A stretch of 64,000 nt of DNA from Haemophilus aegyptius (GCF_900475885.1 NZ_LS483429.1:930001-994000); one strand, 5' to 3'. Numbered from the stretch's first letter, positions 30,933-40,890 are shown. A program made the numbers and translations. The notes: generated by a model from the letters alone, not told the origin.

Positions 30933-32744
30933 TTATTTTTTAGGTAATGCATCAGTTGAAGCATTAAATTTCACATTTGATGAAGTGTAAGCCTCAAAGT
31001 GCGGATGTTTTTTCATAAATTTTATGAAACTTTCTGCATCAGGTAAGTAGGTATCAACGCCTTCATATTTTGGATCGTTAAATAATTTACCAAAGGTTTT
31101 ATAACCGTCTTTACCGCCTGCAACATAAGCATTTGTTCCGACAAGATAACGTTTGTTATCATCAATCGGTTCCCATTGTTGGGTTTGTTTATTCAAGACT
31201 TCAACACTCACTAAACGCTTACCTTCCGCATTTGGTGTTTCATTCGCTTCATAACGAATACCTGCACCATAAGGGAATGCGCCTGTAGAGCCATCAACCA
31301 AAGCAAATTGCATTGCATCTTCAAGCACTTGTTTCACTAATGAACCTTCCATTTTATAGGTATATAACGTATTCCCGAAAGGTAAGAAAGTATAAGCATC
31401 GTTAAAGGTTACATTACCCGGTAAAATATCTGCGCGTACACCGCCAGCATTTTGAATAGTTAAATCCACTGTTTTGAGTTCGTTATACATTGTTTCTGCA
31501 ATAAAACGCGTTGCAATAGAACCTTCTGGATTTGAGCCTGCTTTATTTGGGATACGGTTTGCTGAACCACCCAGCATTGCAGAACCTGTGATGACACCAA
31601 CAATTTCTTGTGCTAAACGATCTTTTTCACTTTTATATTTTGAAATAAGCATGTCTGTTTTTGCATCATGATCATCAAGTGAAATACTCTTCATTGATTT
31701 TAAAGTATCAAGTGCTTTTTTACGTTCATCGCCAGTTAATTCCGTCCATTTACCTTCCGCATTTTTCACTTGAAGTTTATGAGAACTCATTAACACATGA
31801 GGAATTTTACGAGTAATAGACGCTATACCTTCAGGACTGAATTTAACACCCAAATCCCCCACCACGGCAGAATAAGCCCAGCCTTCCATTACAAATACAG
31901 GCTCTCCATTTGGATTTTTAAATTCAAGTGGATATTCATAGATTACTGGAAGTTTTAAACTACGTAATTCATCATTTCCGTATAAATAATGTGAATCGCC
32001 AGTAACGATCACATCAATATCATTTACTTTTTGAGCAATTTCGATATTTTTTTCACTACCTGCGTGTGAAAGTAGGATAATTTTATTAATTCCTTGCTGT
32101 TTTAGCGCATTTGCCATAATTTGTGCAGTAGCAATTTCATCATAAAACTTCACATCCTTACCCGGAGAAGAGGAATTCACTGTTTTATTCACGGTATCTA
32201 AACCGATAATAGCAATTTTTTCTCCATCCACAGTGAAAATATCGTAAGGTTTCCATTTGTTATACAAAATTGAACTTTTATCAGGAATCACATTAGCTGA
32301 AAGCACTGGGATTTTTAATGGTTCAAGCAGTTTTAATAACCCTTCATTACCCGCGTCAAATTCATGATTACCTAAAGTAAAATAATGGAAATTACCTGCA
32401 TTCATCACAGCTGCATCTGCAGAACCGCCAAACAGCGTAAAGTAAAGCGTACCAGTAATGGCATCGCCTGCATGCAGTACTAATGGATTTTTGTATTTTT
32501 TACGCAATTCGTTAAGTTTTGCATTGACAGCAGAAAAACCACCAATATCCACTTTGGTTTGCTGACCATTTAAATTAATCCGTGTTTCGTGCGGTTCTAA
32601 ATAAGAATGGTGATCATTGATATGCAAAATACTTAATTCCACAGCTTTGTGAGCTTGTGGTGCCTCTTTGGCAAGAGCTACACTAGTGAAAAGCATCGCA
32701 AATGCACTGAGTGCAAAGGTGGCCGATTTTTTGGATAAAAGCAT
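30933..32744 (-). CDS. nadN: Periplasmic NAD 5'-nucleotidase
   Basis: A 603-residue secreted enzyme of the 5'-nucleotidase (UshA) family. A signal peptide with core FALSAFAMLFTSVALA is cleaved near residue 25. The metallophosphatase part has ILHINDHHSYLEP, HAGDAITGTLYF, FTLGNHEFDAG, VTGDSHY; the C-terminal domain has NAGGVRADILPG and PFGNTLYT. H. influenzae cannot make NAD from scratch; NadN degrades external NAD and NMN toward nicotinamide riboside for uptake, supporting V-factor use. It is preceded by a predicted periplasmic gene 22 bases upstream, likely one transcript, and followed by a strong terminator. Confidence 0.92.
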   Translation of the reverse strand: MLLSKKSATFALSAFAMLFTSVALAKEAPQAHKAVELSILHINDHHSYLEPHETRINLNGQQTKVDIGGFSAVNAKLNELRKKYKNPLVLHAGDAITGTLYFTLFGGSADAAVMNAGNFHYFTLGNHEFDAGNEGLLKLLEPLKIPVLSANVIPDKSSILYNKWKPYDIFTVDGEKIAIIGLDTVNKTVNSSSPGKDVKFYDEIATAQIMANALKQQGINKIILLSHAGSEKNIEIAQKVNDIDVIVTGDSHYLYGNDELRSLKLPVIYEYPLEFKNPNGEPVFVMEGWAYSAVVGDLGVKFSPEGIASITRKIPHVLMSSHKLQVKNAEGKWTELTGDERKKALDTLKSMKSISLDDHDAKTDMLISKYKSEKDRLAQEIVGVITGSAMLGGSANRIPNKAGSNPEGSIATRFIAETMYNELKTVDLTIQNAGGVRADILPGNVTFNDAYTFLPFGNTLYTYKMEGSLVKQVLEDAMQFALVDGSTGAFPYGAGIRYEANETPNAEGKRLVSVEVLNKQTQQWEPIDDNKRYLVGTNAYVAGGKDGYKTFGKLFNDPKYEGVDTYLPDAESFIKFMKKHPHFEAYTSSNVKFNASTDALPKK

Positions 32745-32766
32745 AAAAACTCCTATTGGTAAGGGA

Positions 32767-33540
32767 TTAATTTAAACCTTCTAGCATTGCTTGAAAGGTT
32801 CTGTAACGAATTGCATCATTATTGTGCTGTAAATTTTCTCGAGGTTGATCTAAATACGAGAAATCATCAACTTCCACACCTTTAAATTGGCGATTGAACA
32901 TCATATTTGCTAAAGCAAGGCGAGACTTAATTTCTGAAGAAGGAGTAATCAAACTAATACGATTTTCAGTAATCGAAAAAATAGTCTGATTCGGAAAATC
33001 TTGACGTATTTGTTCAATAATTTTTTGAAATATACCTTTGGCATTCAAAGACAGTAATATAATTTGATCTGCTTTTGCTCCCCGCTCCATTAAAGTCTGA
33101 ACAAATTGCTCTGAATTATCTGTTTGACGAATATAAATTTTTGCCTGATCATTTGCTAAAAAAGACACCAGTAAGTTTTTCTTCATTTCCTGAATTAAAT
33201 TAGCATCAACAGTATTTATTGGCTCAAAGTATAAGTAATCAAGAAATTTAGGCGTGAGATTTTTATCTGTTTTAAAAATGCGAGTGAGGATTTTCTCGCT
33301 TATTTGGATCTGATTATCAAGAAATTGGGGAGGTAAAGAAAAAAGTGCGGTAAGTTTTTTTTGTAAATTTGTAATTTGTTGTTTGTCTTGTTTAGCTAAA
33401 GCCATTGAAAATTGTTGCTTCAAAGCCTCAGCTGATTCAGTGGATATTGATTGATGAGAAGATGGACTAGCTATTACACCTTGTTGAACACCAATAAATG
33501 ATGCTAATCCAATTAACACAGAATGAAAACTAATTTTCAT
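32767..33540 (-). CDS. Predicted periplasmic protein of unknown function upstream of nadN
   Basis: A 257-residue protein with a signal peptide ([17 protein letters not shown]... cut probably after GVIAS or near). The rest is hydrophilic and rich in Gln, Leu and Lys, with a possible RNase/phosphatase-unlike fold; I recognise no catalytic motif. The segments [20 protein letters not shown] and [20 protein letters not shown] look helical. GAGGTTTATT precedes ATG 33538-33540; an ATG 12 bases upstream overlaps this ribosome binding site and is less likely. The gene is 22 bases from nadN, so a role near NAD or nucleotide handling in the periplasm is possible by association only. Confidence 0.7.
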   Translation of the reverse strand: MKISFHSVLIGLASFIGVQQGVIASPSSHQSISTESAEALKQQFSMALAKQDKQQITNLQKKLTALFSLPPQFLDNQIQISEKILTRIFKTDKNLTPKFLDYLYFEPINTVDANLIQEMKKNLLVSFLANDQAKIYIRQTDNSEQFVQTLMERGAKADQIILLSLNAKGIFQKIIEQIRQDFPNQTIFSITENRISLITPSSEIKSRLALANMMFNRQFKGVEVDDFSYLDQPRENLQHNNDAIRYRTFQAMLEGLN

Positions 33541-33766
33541 AATAAACCTCATTTAACTGATATTTTATCAAGCTAAAATACCGCTATACGCGTAAATTTG
33601 ACCTAAAACAGCTGGATGCCTCGTATTATATCGTAAAACAAAATAAATTGTGAATGATAATTAAAAGGAATACAACCTACTTTATGCATACAAAACTTGC
33701 AATTTTGCTTGAAAAGTATAAAATTCGCAGGCTTTTTGTCTATATATACAGAGAAAAAAGTAAGCT

Positions 33767-33799
33767 ATATTCTCAAATCACTTTCGAATTTGAGAATAT
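33767..33799 (+). promoter_or_regulatory. Leader hairpin before rpsP
   Basis: A perfect 12-base inverted repeat, ATATTCTCAAAT (33767-33778) and complement (33788-33799), followed by TCTTTTAG, lies about 30 bases upstream of the rpsP ribosome binding site (AGAGGAAGG). It may attenuate or stabilise the ribosomal-protein message. Confidence 0.6.
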
Positions 33800-33831
33800 T
33801 CTTTTAGTAATTAAACATTTAGAGGAAGGTT

Positions 33832-34080
33832 ATGGTAACCATTCGTTTATCTCGTGGCGGAGCTAAAAAACGCCCATTTTATCAAATCGTAGTCGCTGAC
33901 AGTCGTTCACCTCGTGACGGTCGCTTCATTGAACGTGTAGGTTTCTTCAATCCAATTGCACAAGGTAATGCAGAACGTCTTCGCATTAATCTTGAGCGTG
34001 TAAATCACTGGGTTGCTCAAGGTGCTTCACTTTCTGATCGTGTTGCGAGCTTGGTAAAAGAAGCACAAAAAGCAGCATAA
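33832..34080 (+). CDS. rpsP: 30S ribosomal protein S16
   Basis: An 82-residue ribosomal protein, beginning [20 protein letters not shown] and containing the family block [22 protein letters not shown]16 is needed for 30S assembly. It has a good ribosome binding site (GAGGAAGG) and heads the rpsP-rimM-trmD-rplS operon, all on the plus strand with gaps of 36-45 bases. The order is the same as in E. coli. Confidence 0.98.
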   Translation: MVTIRLSRGGAKKRPFYQIVVADSRSPRDGRFIERVGFFNPIAQGNAERLRINLERVNHWVAQGASLSDRVASLVKEAQKAA

Positions 34081-34124
34081 TTTTGCTTTTTGATTTAGTT
34101 CTCAAACTAAGATAGGTGAAAAAT

Positions 34125-34652
34125 ATGGAACAACAACATATTGAAGTTGTGGGCAAATTAGGCTCAACCTACGGTATTCGTGGGTGGTTGCGTATTTATT
34201 CATCAACAGAACAAGCTGAAAGCATTTTTGATTATCAACCTTGGTTTTTAAAAATCAAAGGTGAATGGCAATCAATTGAATTAGAAAACTGGCGTTATCA
34301 TAATCACGAAATCATCGTTAAATTAAAAGGCGTTGATGACCGTGAAGCTGCACAAATTTTAGCGAATGTTGAAATTGGTGTAGATTTATCTGTTTTCCCA
34401 GAACTAGAAGAGGGCGATTATTACTGGCACGATTTAATCGGTTGTACAGTCGTAAACTTAGAAGGTTATACAATGGGAACAGTAACAGAAATGATGGAAA
34501 CGGGTTCTAATGATGTATTAGTGGTTAAAGCCAATACCAAAGATGCTTTTGGAAAACAAGAGCGGTTAATTCCGTTTTTGTATGAACAAGTAGTTAAAAG
34601 AGTCGATCTCACCACAAAAACAATTGAAGTGGATTGGGACGCTGGTTTCTAA
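34125..34652 (+). CDS. rimM: Ribosome maturation factor RimM
   Basis: A 175-residue factor that helps mature the 3' domain of 16S rRNA and binds S19. The N-terminal block [17 protein letters not shown] and the later [13 protein letters not shown] (PRC-barrel start) and NDVLVVK are typical. AGGTGA lies 8 bases before ATG 34125; an in-frame GTG at 34116 overlaps the binding site and is rejected. Second gene of rpsP-rimM-trmD-rplS. Confidence 0.96.
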   Translation: MEQQHIEVVGKLGSTYGIRGWLRIYSSTEQAESIFDYQPWFLKIKGEWQSIELENWRYHNHEIIVKLKGVDDREAAQILANVEIGVDLSVFPELEEGDYYWHDLIGCTVVNLEGYTMGTVTEMMETGSNDVLVVKANTKDAFGKQERLIPFLYEQVVKRVDLTTKTIEVDWDAGF

Positions 34653-34689
34653 TCTCAAGTATGCACAAACGTAATGTAGTAGGCTTTTT

Positions 34690-35430
34690 ATGTGGATAGG
34701 GGTAATTTCATTATTCCCCGAAATGTTTAAAGCGATTACGGAATTTGGGGTTACAGGTAGAGCCGTAAAACATAATCTTCTGAAAGTTGAATGTTGGAAT
34801 CCAAGAAATTTTACATTCGACAAGCATAAAACCGTGGACGATCGCCCTTATGGTGGTGGCCCGGGAATGCTAATGATGGTGCAACCTTTACGGGATGCGA
34901 TTCATACTGCAAAAGCTGCGGCAGGAGAAGGAGCAAAGGTGATTTACCTTTCGCCACAAGGACGTAAACTCGATCAAGGCGGCGTAACCGAGCTTGCTCA
35001 AAATCAGAAATTGATTTTAGTATGTGGACGTTACGAAGGGATTGATGAACGGTTGATTCAAACTGAAATTGATGAAGAATGGTCAATCGGCGATTACGTT
35101 CTGACCGGTGGGGAATTGCCAGCAATGACATTAATTGATGCTGTTGCTCGTTTTATTCCTGGTGTATTAGGCAAACAAGCCTCCGCAGAGAAAGATTCTT
35201 TTGCAGATGGTTTATTAGATTGCCCACATTACACTAGACCGGAAGTGTTAGAAGGATTAACTGTACCACCCGTGCTGATGTCGGGACATCACGAAGAAAT
35301 TCGGAAATGGCGATTAAAACAATCGCTACAGAGAACGTGGCTCCGACGCCCTGAGCTCTTAGAAGGCCTAGCTCTGACTGACGAACAACGTAAGCTGTTA
35401 AAAGAGGCGCAAGCCGAGCATAACAGTTAG
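34690..35430 (+). CDS. trmD: tRNA (guanine-N1)-methyltransferase
   Basis: A 246-residue SPOUT-class enzyme that makes m1G37 next to the anticodon to prevent +1 frameshifting. Clear blocks: [38 protein letters not shown] (about residues 50-67), [13 protein letters not shown], and the trefoil-knot segment [16 protein letters not shown]. Third gene of the rpsP operon, 37 bases after rimM and 36 before rplS. Length is normal. Confidence 0.98.
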   Translation: MWIGVISLFPEMFKAITEFGVTGRAVKHNLLKVECWNPRNFTFDKHKTVDDRPYGGGPGMLMMVQPLRDAIHTAKAAAGEGAKVIYLSPQGRKLDQGGVTELAQNQKLILVCGRYEGIDERLIQTEIDEEWSIGDYVLTGGELPAMTLIDAVARFIPGVLGKQASAEKDSFADGLLDCPHYTRPEVLEGLTVPPVLMSGHHEEIRKWRLKQSLQRTWLRRPELLEGLALTDEQRKLLKEAQAEHNS

Positions 35431-35466
35431 TTTCAGTTACATCTAGGATCAATAAAGGATCAAACA

Positions 35467-35817
35467 ATGTCTAACATTATCAAACAACTTGAACAAGAAC
35501 AATTAAAACAAAACGTACCTAGCTTCCGCCCAGGTGATACTTTAGAAGTTAAAGTATGGGTAGTTGAAGGTAGCAAACGTCGTTTGCAAGCATTCGAAGG
35601 CGTGGTTATTGCAATTCGTAACCGTGGCTTGCACTCAGCATTTACTTTACGTAAAGTATCTAACGGCGTAGGCGTTGAGCGTGTATTCCAAACTCACTCT
35701 CCAGCTGTAGATTCTATCGCAGTTAAACGTAAAGGTGCGGTACGTAAAGCTAAACTTTACTACTTACGTGAACGTTCAGGTAAATCAGCTCGTATTAAAG
35801 AGCGTTTAGGCGCATAA
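35467..35817 (+). CDS. rplS: 50S ribosomal protein L19
   Basis: A 116-residue ribosomal protein: [20 protein letters not shown], then [12 protein letters not shown] and [10 protein letters not shown], ending [12 protein letters not shown]19 sits at the 30S-50S interface. It is the last gene of the operon; a terminator follows within 25 bases. Confidence 0.98.
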   Translation: MSNIIKQLEQEQLKQNVPSFRPGDTLEVKVWVVEGSKRRLQAFEGVVIAIRNRGLHSAFTLRKVSNGVGVERVFQTHSPAVDSIAVKRKGAVRKAKLYYLRERSGKSARIKERLGA

Positions 35818-35841
35818 TTCATTATATTTAATGATAATCTA

Positions 35842-35874
35842 AAAAAAACCTTGGGATATTCCAAGGTTTTTTGC
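35842..35874. terminator. Terminator of the rpsP-rplS operon
   Basis: Stem AAAAAAACCTTGG (35842-35854) / CCAAGGTTTTTT (35861-35872) with a 6-base loop and T-run, 24 bases after rplS. It faces the convergent selD gene and could work both ways. Confidence 0.93.
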
Positions 35875-35927
35875 TATGTGGATCATGGTAATTTAATTAA
35901 TCATTAGGGATGATCGATTAAAATTCC

Positions 35928-36929
35928 TTATTTTACTTCAACAACGATATCGGATTCTGATTTAGGTTTCAATTTACCCACTTCATATAAATCAATGCCC
36001 GCATCTTTGGCTATGTCAATTACTGTTTGAACGCAATTAGGCTCAACTGCCACTAATAAACCGCCTGATGTTTGAGGATCACACAAAATCGCTTTTTGTT
36101 CTTCGGTTAATGCGCCAACTTTATGTCCATAACTTTCAAAATTACGCCCTGTTCCACTGGGTACACAACCTTGAGCAATATAATCTTTTACGCCGTCCAA
36201 GGTTTTAATTTTGTCCGAAAAAACTACCGCACTTAGATTTGAACCTTCACAGATTTCAATTAAATGACCAAGTAAACCAAATCCTGTGACATCCGTCATT
36301 GCTGTTACGCCATCCACTTGGGCAAATTGACTACCAATAGAATTCATTTGACACATGGCGGCAGTAGCTAAACCTTGATGTTCTGGCTTAAGTTTTCCTT
36401 TTTTTTCCGCCGTCGTCAAAATACCAATACCAAGCGGTTTCGTCATATAAAGCTTACAACCTGATTTTGCAGAAGCATTACGTTTCACTTTTTCAGTGTT
36501 AATCACGCCTGTCACGGCTAAACCAAAAATAGGTTCAGGCGAATCAATGGAATGTCCACCCGCTAAAGCAATACCCGCTTGATGGCAAGCAAAGCGACCG
36601 CCATCAACAATTTTCTGTGCAACTTCTGCAGGTAATACATTGGTTGGAAAACCTAAAATGGCAATTCCCATTATCGGCTTACCGCCCATAGCAAAAATAT
36701 CACTGATGGCATTGGTCGCAGCAATTCGTCCAAAATCAAAAGGATCATCCACAATCGGCATGAAAAAGTCTGTGGTACTGATAATTGCAGTTTCATTGCC
36801 AACGAGCAGATTTGGATCATAAAATTTTTCCAGTTCTGAATGTAAAATTGTCCCTAACACCTTAGGCGAAATTTTACAGCCTCAACCTGCACCATGGCTG
36901 TATTGTGTCAGCCGAATTTTTTCTTCCAT
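35928..36929 (-). CDS. selD: Selenophosphate synthetase, selenocysteine-containing
   Basis: A 333-residue enzyme that makes selenophosphate from selenide and ATP, the selenium donor for selenocysteine and selenouridine. A plain reading stops at an in-frame TGA. Read through, the N-terminus is [20 protein letters not shown], with U at residue 16 (TGA at 36882-36884) where other SelD proteins have catalytic Cys or Sec. Just downstream is a good SECIS hairpin. Later motifs include [30 protein letters not shown] and DPQTSGGLL. The first ATG after the TGA would remove the catalytic loop, so it is not the true start. It is convergent with rplS. Confidence 0.95.
36841..36878 (-). promoter_or_regulatory. 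SECIS hairpin in selD
   Basis: Directly after the TGA and three more bases, the minus strand forms TGTAAAATT / AATTTTACA (perfect 9-base lower stem), a TCG/GAC internal loop, and upper stem CCTAA / TTAGG capped by GGTG. The GGU in the apical loop lies about 20 bases from the UGA, similar to E. coli fdhF. This would bind SelB. Confidence 0.9.
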
Positions 36930-36986
36930 TTCTTATTTACCTTATTGAATATCCGTTTTCGAGAATATGACTTTCAAACCCTATTT

Positions 36987-37943
36987 TTAATCATAAAGAT
37001 CTTCGCCATCTTTCCTTGTACGCAATAATTGCAAAATCCAAACATATTGCTCTGGCGCTGGCGTAACAAAAGATTCTATTTCTTCGTTCATTGCTCGGGC
37101 TGATTGTTCAGGATCATCACTTAAATTCATTGCAGGATGAATTTCCATTTCATATTTGCCTGTTTCTGCGTTATAACGAGGAAACATTGGAATAACAACG
37201 GCTTTAGAAAGTTTTGCCATTTTATTTAACCCTGGCAATGTCGCTTTATAAGTCCCAAAGAAATCAACAAATACGCTTTGTTCCATCCCAAAATCTTCAT
37301 CTGGTAAGTAATAACCCATTTCGCCTTTACGAACATGACCTAAAAAAGGTTTAATACCATTTTGGCGTGCATGCATTTTTCCGCCGAAACGTTGGCGTGC
37401 AATCGTCCAAAGCCAATCCACCAATGGATTACGGTGTGGATTATACATAGAAGTCATTGGCATGCCTTGAGTGTGCAAAATAATGCCAGACGCATCAATC
37501 GCCCAGCCATGTGGCACCATAAGAATAATATTCTTTCCTTCAGCTTTTGCCTGTTCGATATGTTCAAGACCGATAAATTCGCTTCGTTTTTGCAAATGTT
37601 TCTTTGAACGGATTGCAATCTCACCAATTCCAAACATAACTTGTGTAACAACCGTAAACATTTTATCAATCACTTGCTCACGTTGTTGTTCAGTCCAATG
37701 AGGGAAACAATATTGCAAGTTAGTTTGTGCACGCGTACGCTGTTTCTTTGCTTTATGCCCAATCCAAATACCTAATTTTCCCGCAAATTTATCGCGCAGA
37801 CGAAAAGGCACAAATGCTAACAACAATAAAAAGAAAATACCAAGCCAAATCCCCCAATATTGAGGCTTTAAATACGACCATGAAAAGTGCGCTTCATAGC
37901 CCACTCTCGCTGTCAAACGTAAATTTTGTTGATTATCCGACAT
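36987..37943 (-). CDS. msbB: Lipid A myristoyltransferase MsbB/LpxM
   Basis: A 318-residue inner-membrane late acyltransferase of lipid A. One N-terminal membrane helix (IWLGIFFLLLLAFVPF, about residues 31-46) is followed by the acyltransferase domain with LMVPHGWAIDA (HxxxxD-type motif, here H-G-W-A-I-D, near residue 145), RNPLVDWLW, YLPDEDFG and VVIPMFPRY. It adds a secondary acyl chain to Kdo2-lipid A and so affects endotoxin strength. It belongs to the group selD-side... it is separated from selD by 57 bases and may be transcribed independently. Confidence 0.93.
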   Translation of the reverse strand: MSDNQQNLRLTARVGYEAHFSWSYLKPQYWGIWLGIFFLLLLAFVPFRLRDKFAGKLGIWIGHKAKKQRTRAQTNLQYCFPHWTEQQREQVIDKMFTVVTQVMFGIGEIAIRSKKHLQKRSEFIGLEHIEQAKAEGKNIILMVPHGWAIDASGIILHTQGMPMTSMYNPHRNPLVDWLWTIARQRFGGKMHARQNGIKPFLGHVRKGEMGYYLPDEDFGMEQSVFVDFFGTYKATLPGLNKMAKLSKAVVIPMFPRYNAETGKYEMEIHPAMNLSDDPEQSARAMNEEIESFVTPAPEQYVWILQLLRTRKDGEDLYD

Positions 37944-37989
37944 AATAAAATGAAATTAATTTTAACCGCACTTTTGCGCGCTTTCCGAA

Positions 37990-38757
37990 TTAAAAATGAA
38001 ACCAACCCTGATCGTAAACCATTTTAGCCGTCATCATAAAAGACATGATAACAACCATCGGTCGAATCAAGGTTTTACCTTTCGTCATTACCATTTTGGC
38101 ACCTAAATTTGCACCTAAAATGCTCCCAGCCATCATCACGAAACCCACTTTCCAAAGAATTTGTCCACCCAATAAGAAAAGCGCAAAAGAAGCAAGGTTC
38201 GAAGTGAAGTTCATCACTTTTGCATGTGCCGTCGCTTTCGGGAGATTAAATCCTAGCAAAGTAACACAGGCTAAACTCATGATTGAGCCAGTTCCTGGGC
38301 CAAAGAAGCCATCATAAAAACCTAAAAATGGGCTAACTAAAAGACCAAATAACATGTAACTTAAACGCTGTTTTCGATCTTCATCACCTAATTTAGGGGT
38401 AAATAAAAAATATAGACCAATGGCTAAAATCAAAAAAGGCAGCATTTTTTTGAAAATCGCCACGTCAATTGATTGAATTAATAATGTACCTAGGGCTGAA
38501 CCTAAGAAAACCCAAATCAAAATAAACCAAATATCGCGTAAATTGACCGCTCTTTTTCGCAAGAAATAAAGGCTTGCGGATAATGCACCGCCCATAGCTT
38601 GCAATTTGTTGGTGCCTAACGCCATTGCTGGTGGCATGCCAGTCATAAGCAACGCTGGAATAGTAATTAATCCACCACCGCCAGCAATTGCATCGATAAA
38701 TGATGCAACAAAACCAACACAAAACAATATTGCTAAAAGATCAATGCCGATATCCAT
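37990..38757 (-). CDS. TSUP (TauE/SafE) family permease
   Basis: A 255-residue membrane protein with 7-8 helices. The N-terminal signature FVASFIDAIAGGGGLITIPALL is diagnostic of the TauE/SafE family, repeated more weakly in GFYDGFFGPGTGSIMSLACV near residue 145. It resembles E. coli YfcA. Family members move sulfur- or carbon-containing anions, but the substrate here is unknown. It lies 17 bases after mepA on the same strand and 46 before msbB, so mepA and this gene are probably cotranscribed. Confidence 0.88.
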   Translation of the reverse strand: MDIGIDLLAILFCVGFVASFIDAIAGGGGLITIPALLMTGMPPAMALGTNKLQAMGGALSASLYFLRKRAVNLRDIWFILIWVFLGSALGTLLIQSIDVAIFKKMLPFLILAIGLYFLFTPKLGDEDRKQRLSYMLFGLLVSPFLGFYDGFFGPGTGSIMSLACVTLLGFNLPKATAHAKVMNFTSNLASFALFLLGGQILWKVGFVMMAGSILGANLGAKMVMTKGKTLIRPMVVIMSFMMTAKMVYDQGWFHF

Positions 38758-38774
38758 ATTGATTTACCTTAATG

Positions 38775-39635
38775 CTATTCTAACCATTCACTCCGATTCG
38801 GTGAGTTCAAAATCTGTTGGCACAAAAACGGCTCAGGCGGTGTAACTTTAGGTTTGCTCACTGAAGCACCTGGTTTTGGCGGTTCAAACCAAGAATATAA
38901 TTCGTCTCCACAACCATTACCAGCAGGCACAGGCGCTTGATTTTCACAATAAGATGCATCTGCGGGGCAAGTTAAACGAACATGAAAATGAGAGTTGTGT
39001 CCATGCCAAGGACGAATTTTGTGTAGCCAACCGCGATCATTGCCAGCGGTTTGACATAATTTTACCTTAATCGCAGGATTAACAAAAATACGCGTCACAT
39101 TTGGATCTTGCGCAGCTAACTTGATTAACGTCGCATGATTGCTATTCCATACTCGTTCATCCACTCGTTGCGCCTTTCTATCTACAACTAATAAACCCTT
39201 ACCATCAGAATTCAGCGCATCGGCGTCTGACATCTCGCCCATTCTTAACCAAATATCCGCATCTAATCCCATCTGATGGCTAGCATGACCCGTTAAAAAT
39301 CGTCCGCCACCCGGCATGGCAATATCGCCCACTAACATCGTTGGCAACCCAGCAGCTTTAATGCGTTGTCCCAAACGTTTAAGATACTGAATCATATTTG
39401 GATGACCATAATAACGATTGCGATTCATACGAATAACTTGGTAACCTTCACCTTTCGGCGGTAATGCTTGTGCTCCAATAATACACCCGTTGGTATAACT
39501 ACCAATAGGACTTGCTTTACCATCTTCACTTGGAATAGGGCGTTTCACTTTTTGCCAATCTAGAGGAGACGCAACAACGTTCAGAGAGAAAAGTGCGGTA
39601 AAAATTATGGTTGTTTTTAATAAAATTTTATTCAT
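38775..39635 (-). CDS. mepA: Penicillin-insensitive murein endopeptidase
   Basis: A 286-residue periplasmic peptidase cutting D-alanyl-meso-DAP cross-links of peptidoglycan. A signal peptide (ILLKTTIIFTALFSLNVVAS) leads to the mature domain. Zinc-site blocks: GGGRFLTGHASHQMGLDADIW (His and Asp near residues 117-126), and WHGHNSHFHVRLTCP near 208-222. NGCGDEL near the C-terminus is conserved. It heads a possible mepA-TSUP unit and is preceded by a cluster of palindromes that separates it from aroC. Confidence 0.95.
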   Translation of the reverse strand: MNKILLKTTIIFTALFSLNVVASPLDWQKVKRPIPSEDGKASPIGSYTNGCIIGAQALPPKGEGYQVIRMNRNRYYGHPNMIQYLKRLGQRIKAAGLPTMLVGDIAMPGGGRFLTGHASHQMGLDADIWLRMGEMSDADALNSDGKGLLVVDRKAQRVDERVWNSNHATLIKLAAQDPNVTRIFVNPAIKVKLCQTAGNDRGWLHKIRPWHGHNSHFHVRLTCPADASYCENQAPVPAGNGCGDELYSWFEPPKPGASVSKPKVTPPEPFLCQQILNSPNRSEWLE

Positions 39636-39806
39636 TCTAAAGTTTTGCTGTAGGTAAGTATATCCTAGGTTTTGCCGTGGGTAAGTATACCCACGGTTAG
39701 AAAAATAGTTCCCCTTTGGGGAACTTTACACTTACCCCAAAGGGATAACATCAAACTAACCTAGGGTATACCTATCCTAGGCACAGACTCCCATCTCATA
39801 CTAAGA
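39636..39806. repeat. Cluster of nested palindromes between aroC and mepA
   Basis: At least four inverted repeats in 171 bases: CCGTGGGTA/TACCCACGG (39675-39696, 4-base loop), AGTTCCCC/GGGGAACT (39707-39725, 3-base loop), CCTAGG-based palindrome (39760-39781), and TAGGTA.../CCTA near 39651-39668. CCTTTGGGG also pairs with CCCCAAAGG (39713-39744), and TATCCTAGGTT (39661-39671) nearly pairs with AACCTAGGGTA. No gene is present. Confidence 0.85.
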
Positions 39807-40880
39807 TTATTTACACTGTGCCTTAAAACGTAATAGATGATCTAATAAGACAATCGCCATCATAGCTTCTGCGATGGGTACAGCACGAATCCCCACACAA
39901 GGATCGTGACGACCTTTTGTTACAACTTCTACGGGTTTACCATTAAGATTGATTGAACGACCAGGAATCGTAATGCTTGAAGTTGGTTTTAGTGCAATAG
40001 TGGCGATAATTGGTTGTCCTGAACTAATTCCGCCTAAAATACCGCCTGCATGATTACTTTCAAAGCCATTAGGTGTCATTTCATCACGATGTTCCGAACC
40101 TCGTTGTTCAACCACAGCAAAGCCATCGCCAATTTCTACACCTTTTACTGCATTAATTCCCATTAATGCGTGAGCAAGATCGGCATCTAAACGGTCAAAT
40201 ACTGGCTCGCCCAATCCTACAGGTACATTTTCTGCAATAACAGTAAGTTTTGCACCAATAGAATCTCCTTCTTTTTTAAGTTCACGGATCAATTCATCGA
40301 ATTTTTCTACCGCACTTTCATCAGGACAAAAGAATGGATTGCTGTTTACCTTTTCCCAATCAATTTGTCCCACTTTCTGCGGAGCAATTTTTATATTACC
40401 GATTTGGCTTAAAAAACCTCGCACCTCAATGCCAAAATGTTCGCGTAAATATTTTTTCGCAATAGCCCCTGCAGCAACCCGCATCGCTGTTTCACGTGCT
40501 GACGAACGCCCACCGCCACGATAATCACGGATTCCATACTTTTGCTGATAGGTAAAATCCGCATGACCTGGGCGGAAACGATCTTTAATGTCACCATAAT
40601 CTTGCGAACGCTGATCACCATTTTTAATGATCATTCCAATACTTGTGCCTGTGGTTTTTCCTTCAAACACTCCCGATAAAATTTGAACTTCGTCATCTTC
40701 ACGACGAGGCGTAGTATATCGAGATGTTCCTGGTTTACGACGATCTAGATCTGGCTGAATATCTTTCTCGGATAATTCGAGATTTGGTGGCACGCCATCA
40801 ACGATACAGCCTAATGCAATACCATGTGACTCCCCAAAGGTTGTCACACGGAAAAGTTGTCCAATTGTATTACCAGCCAT
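39807..40880 (-). CDS. aroC: Chorismate synthase
   Basis: A 357-residue enzyme giving chorismate from EPSP, the last step of the shikimate pathway. It needs reduced FMN. Signature blocks: [21 protein letters not shown] (residues ~17-36), [30 protein letters not shown] near 106-134, and [17 protein letters not shown] near the end. Family length is normal. It starts 10 bases after the mscK-like stop, so they may share a transcript. Confidence 0.98.
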   Translation of the reverse strand: MAGNTIGQLFRVTTFGESHGIALGCIVDGVPPNLELSEKDIQPDLDRRKPGTSRYTTPRREDDEVQILSGVFEGKTTGTSIGMIIKNGDQRSQDYGDIKDRFRPGHADFTYQQKYGIRDYRGGGRSSARETAMRVAAGAIAKKYLREHFGIEVRGFLSQIGNIKIAPQKVGQIDWEKVNSNPFFCPDESAVEKFDELIRELKKEGDSIGAKLTVIAENVPVGLGEPVFDRLDADLAHALMGINAVKGVEIGDGFAVVEQRGSEHRDEMTPNGFESNHAGGILGGISSGQPIIATIALKPTSSITIPGRSINLNGKPVEVVTKGRHDPCVGIRAVPIAEAMMAIVLLDHLLRFKAQCK

Positions 40881-40890
40881 AATTTCCCCC

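Noticed and set aside
33654-33866. 70-codon open frame running into rpsP
   Set aside because: Overlaps the rpsP start in another frame, contains the leader hairpin, and has no protein-like features beyond low complexity.
35928-36860. selD starting at a later ATG
   Set aside because: The true start lies before an in-frame UGA (36927-36929); the later start would lose the catalytic loop.
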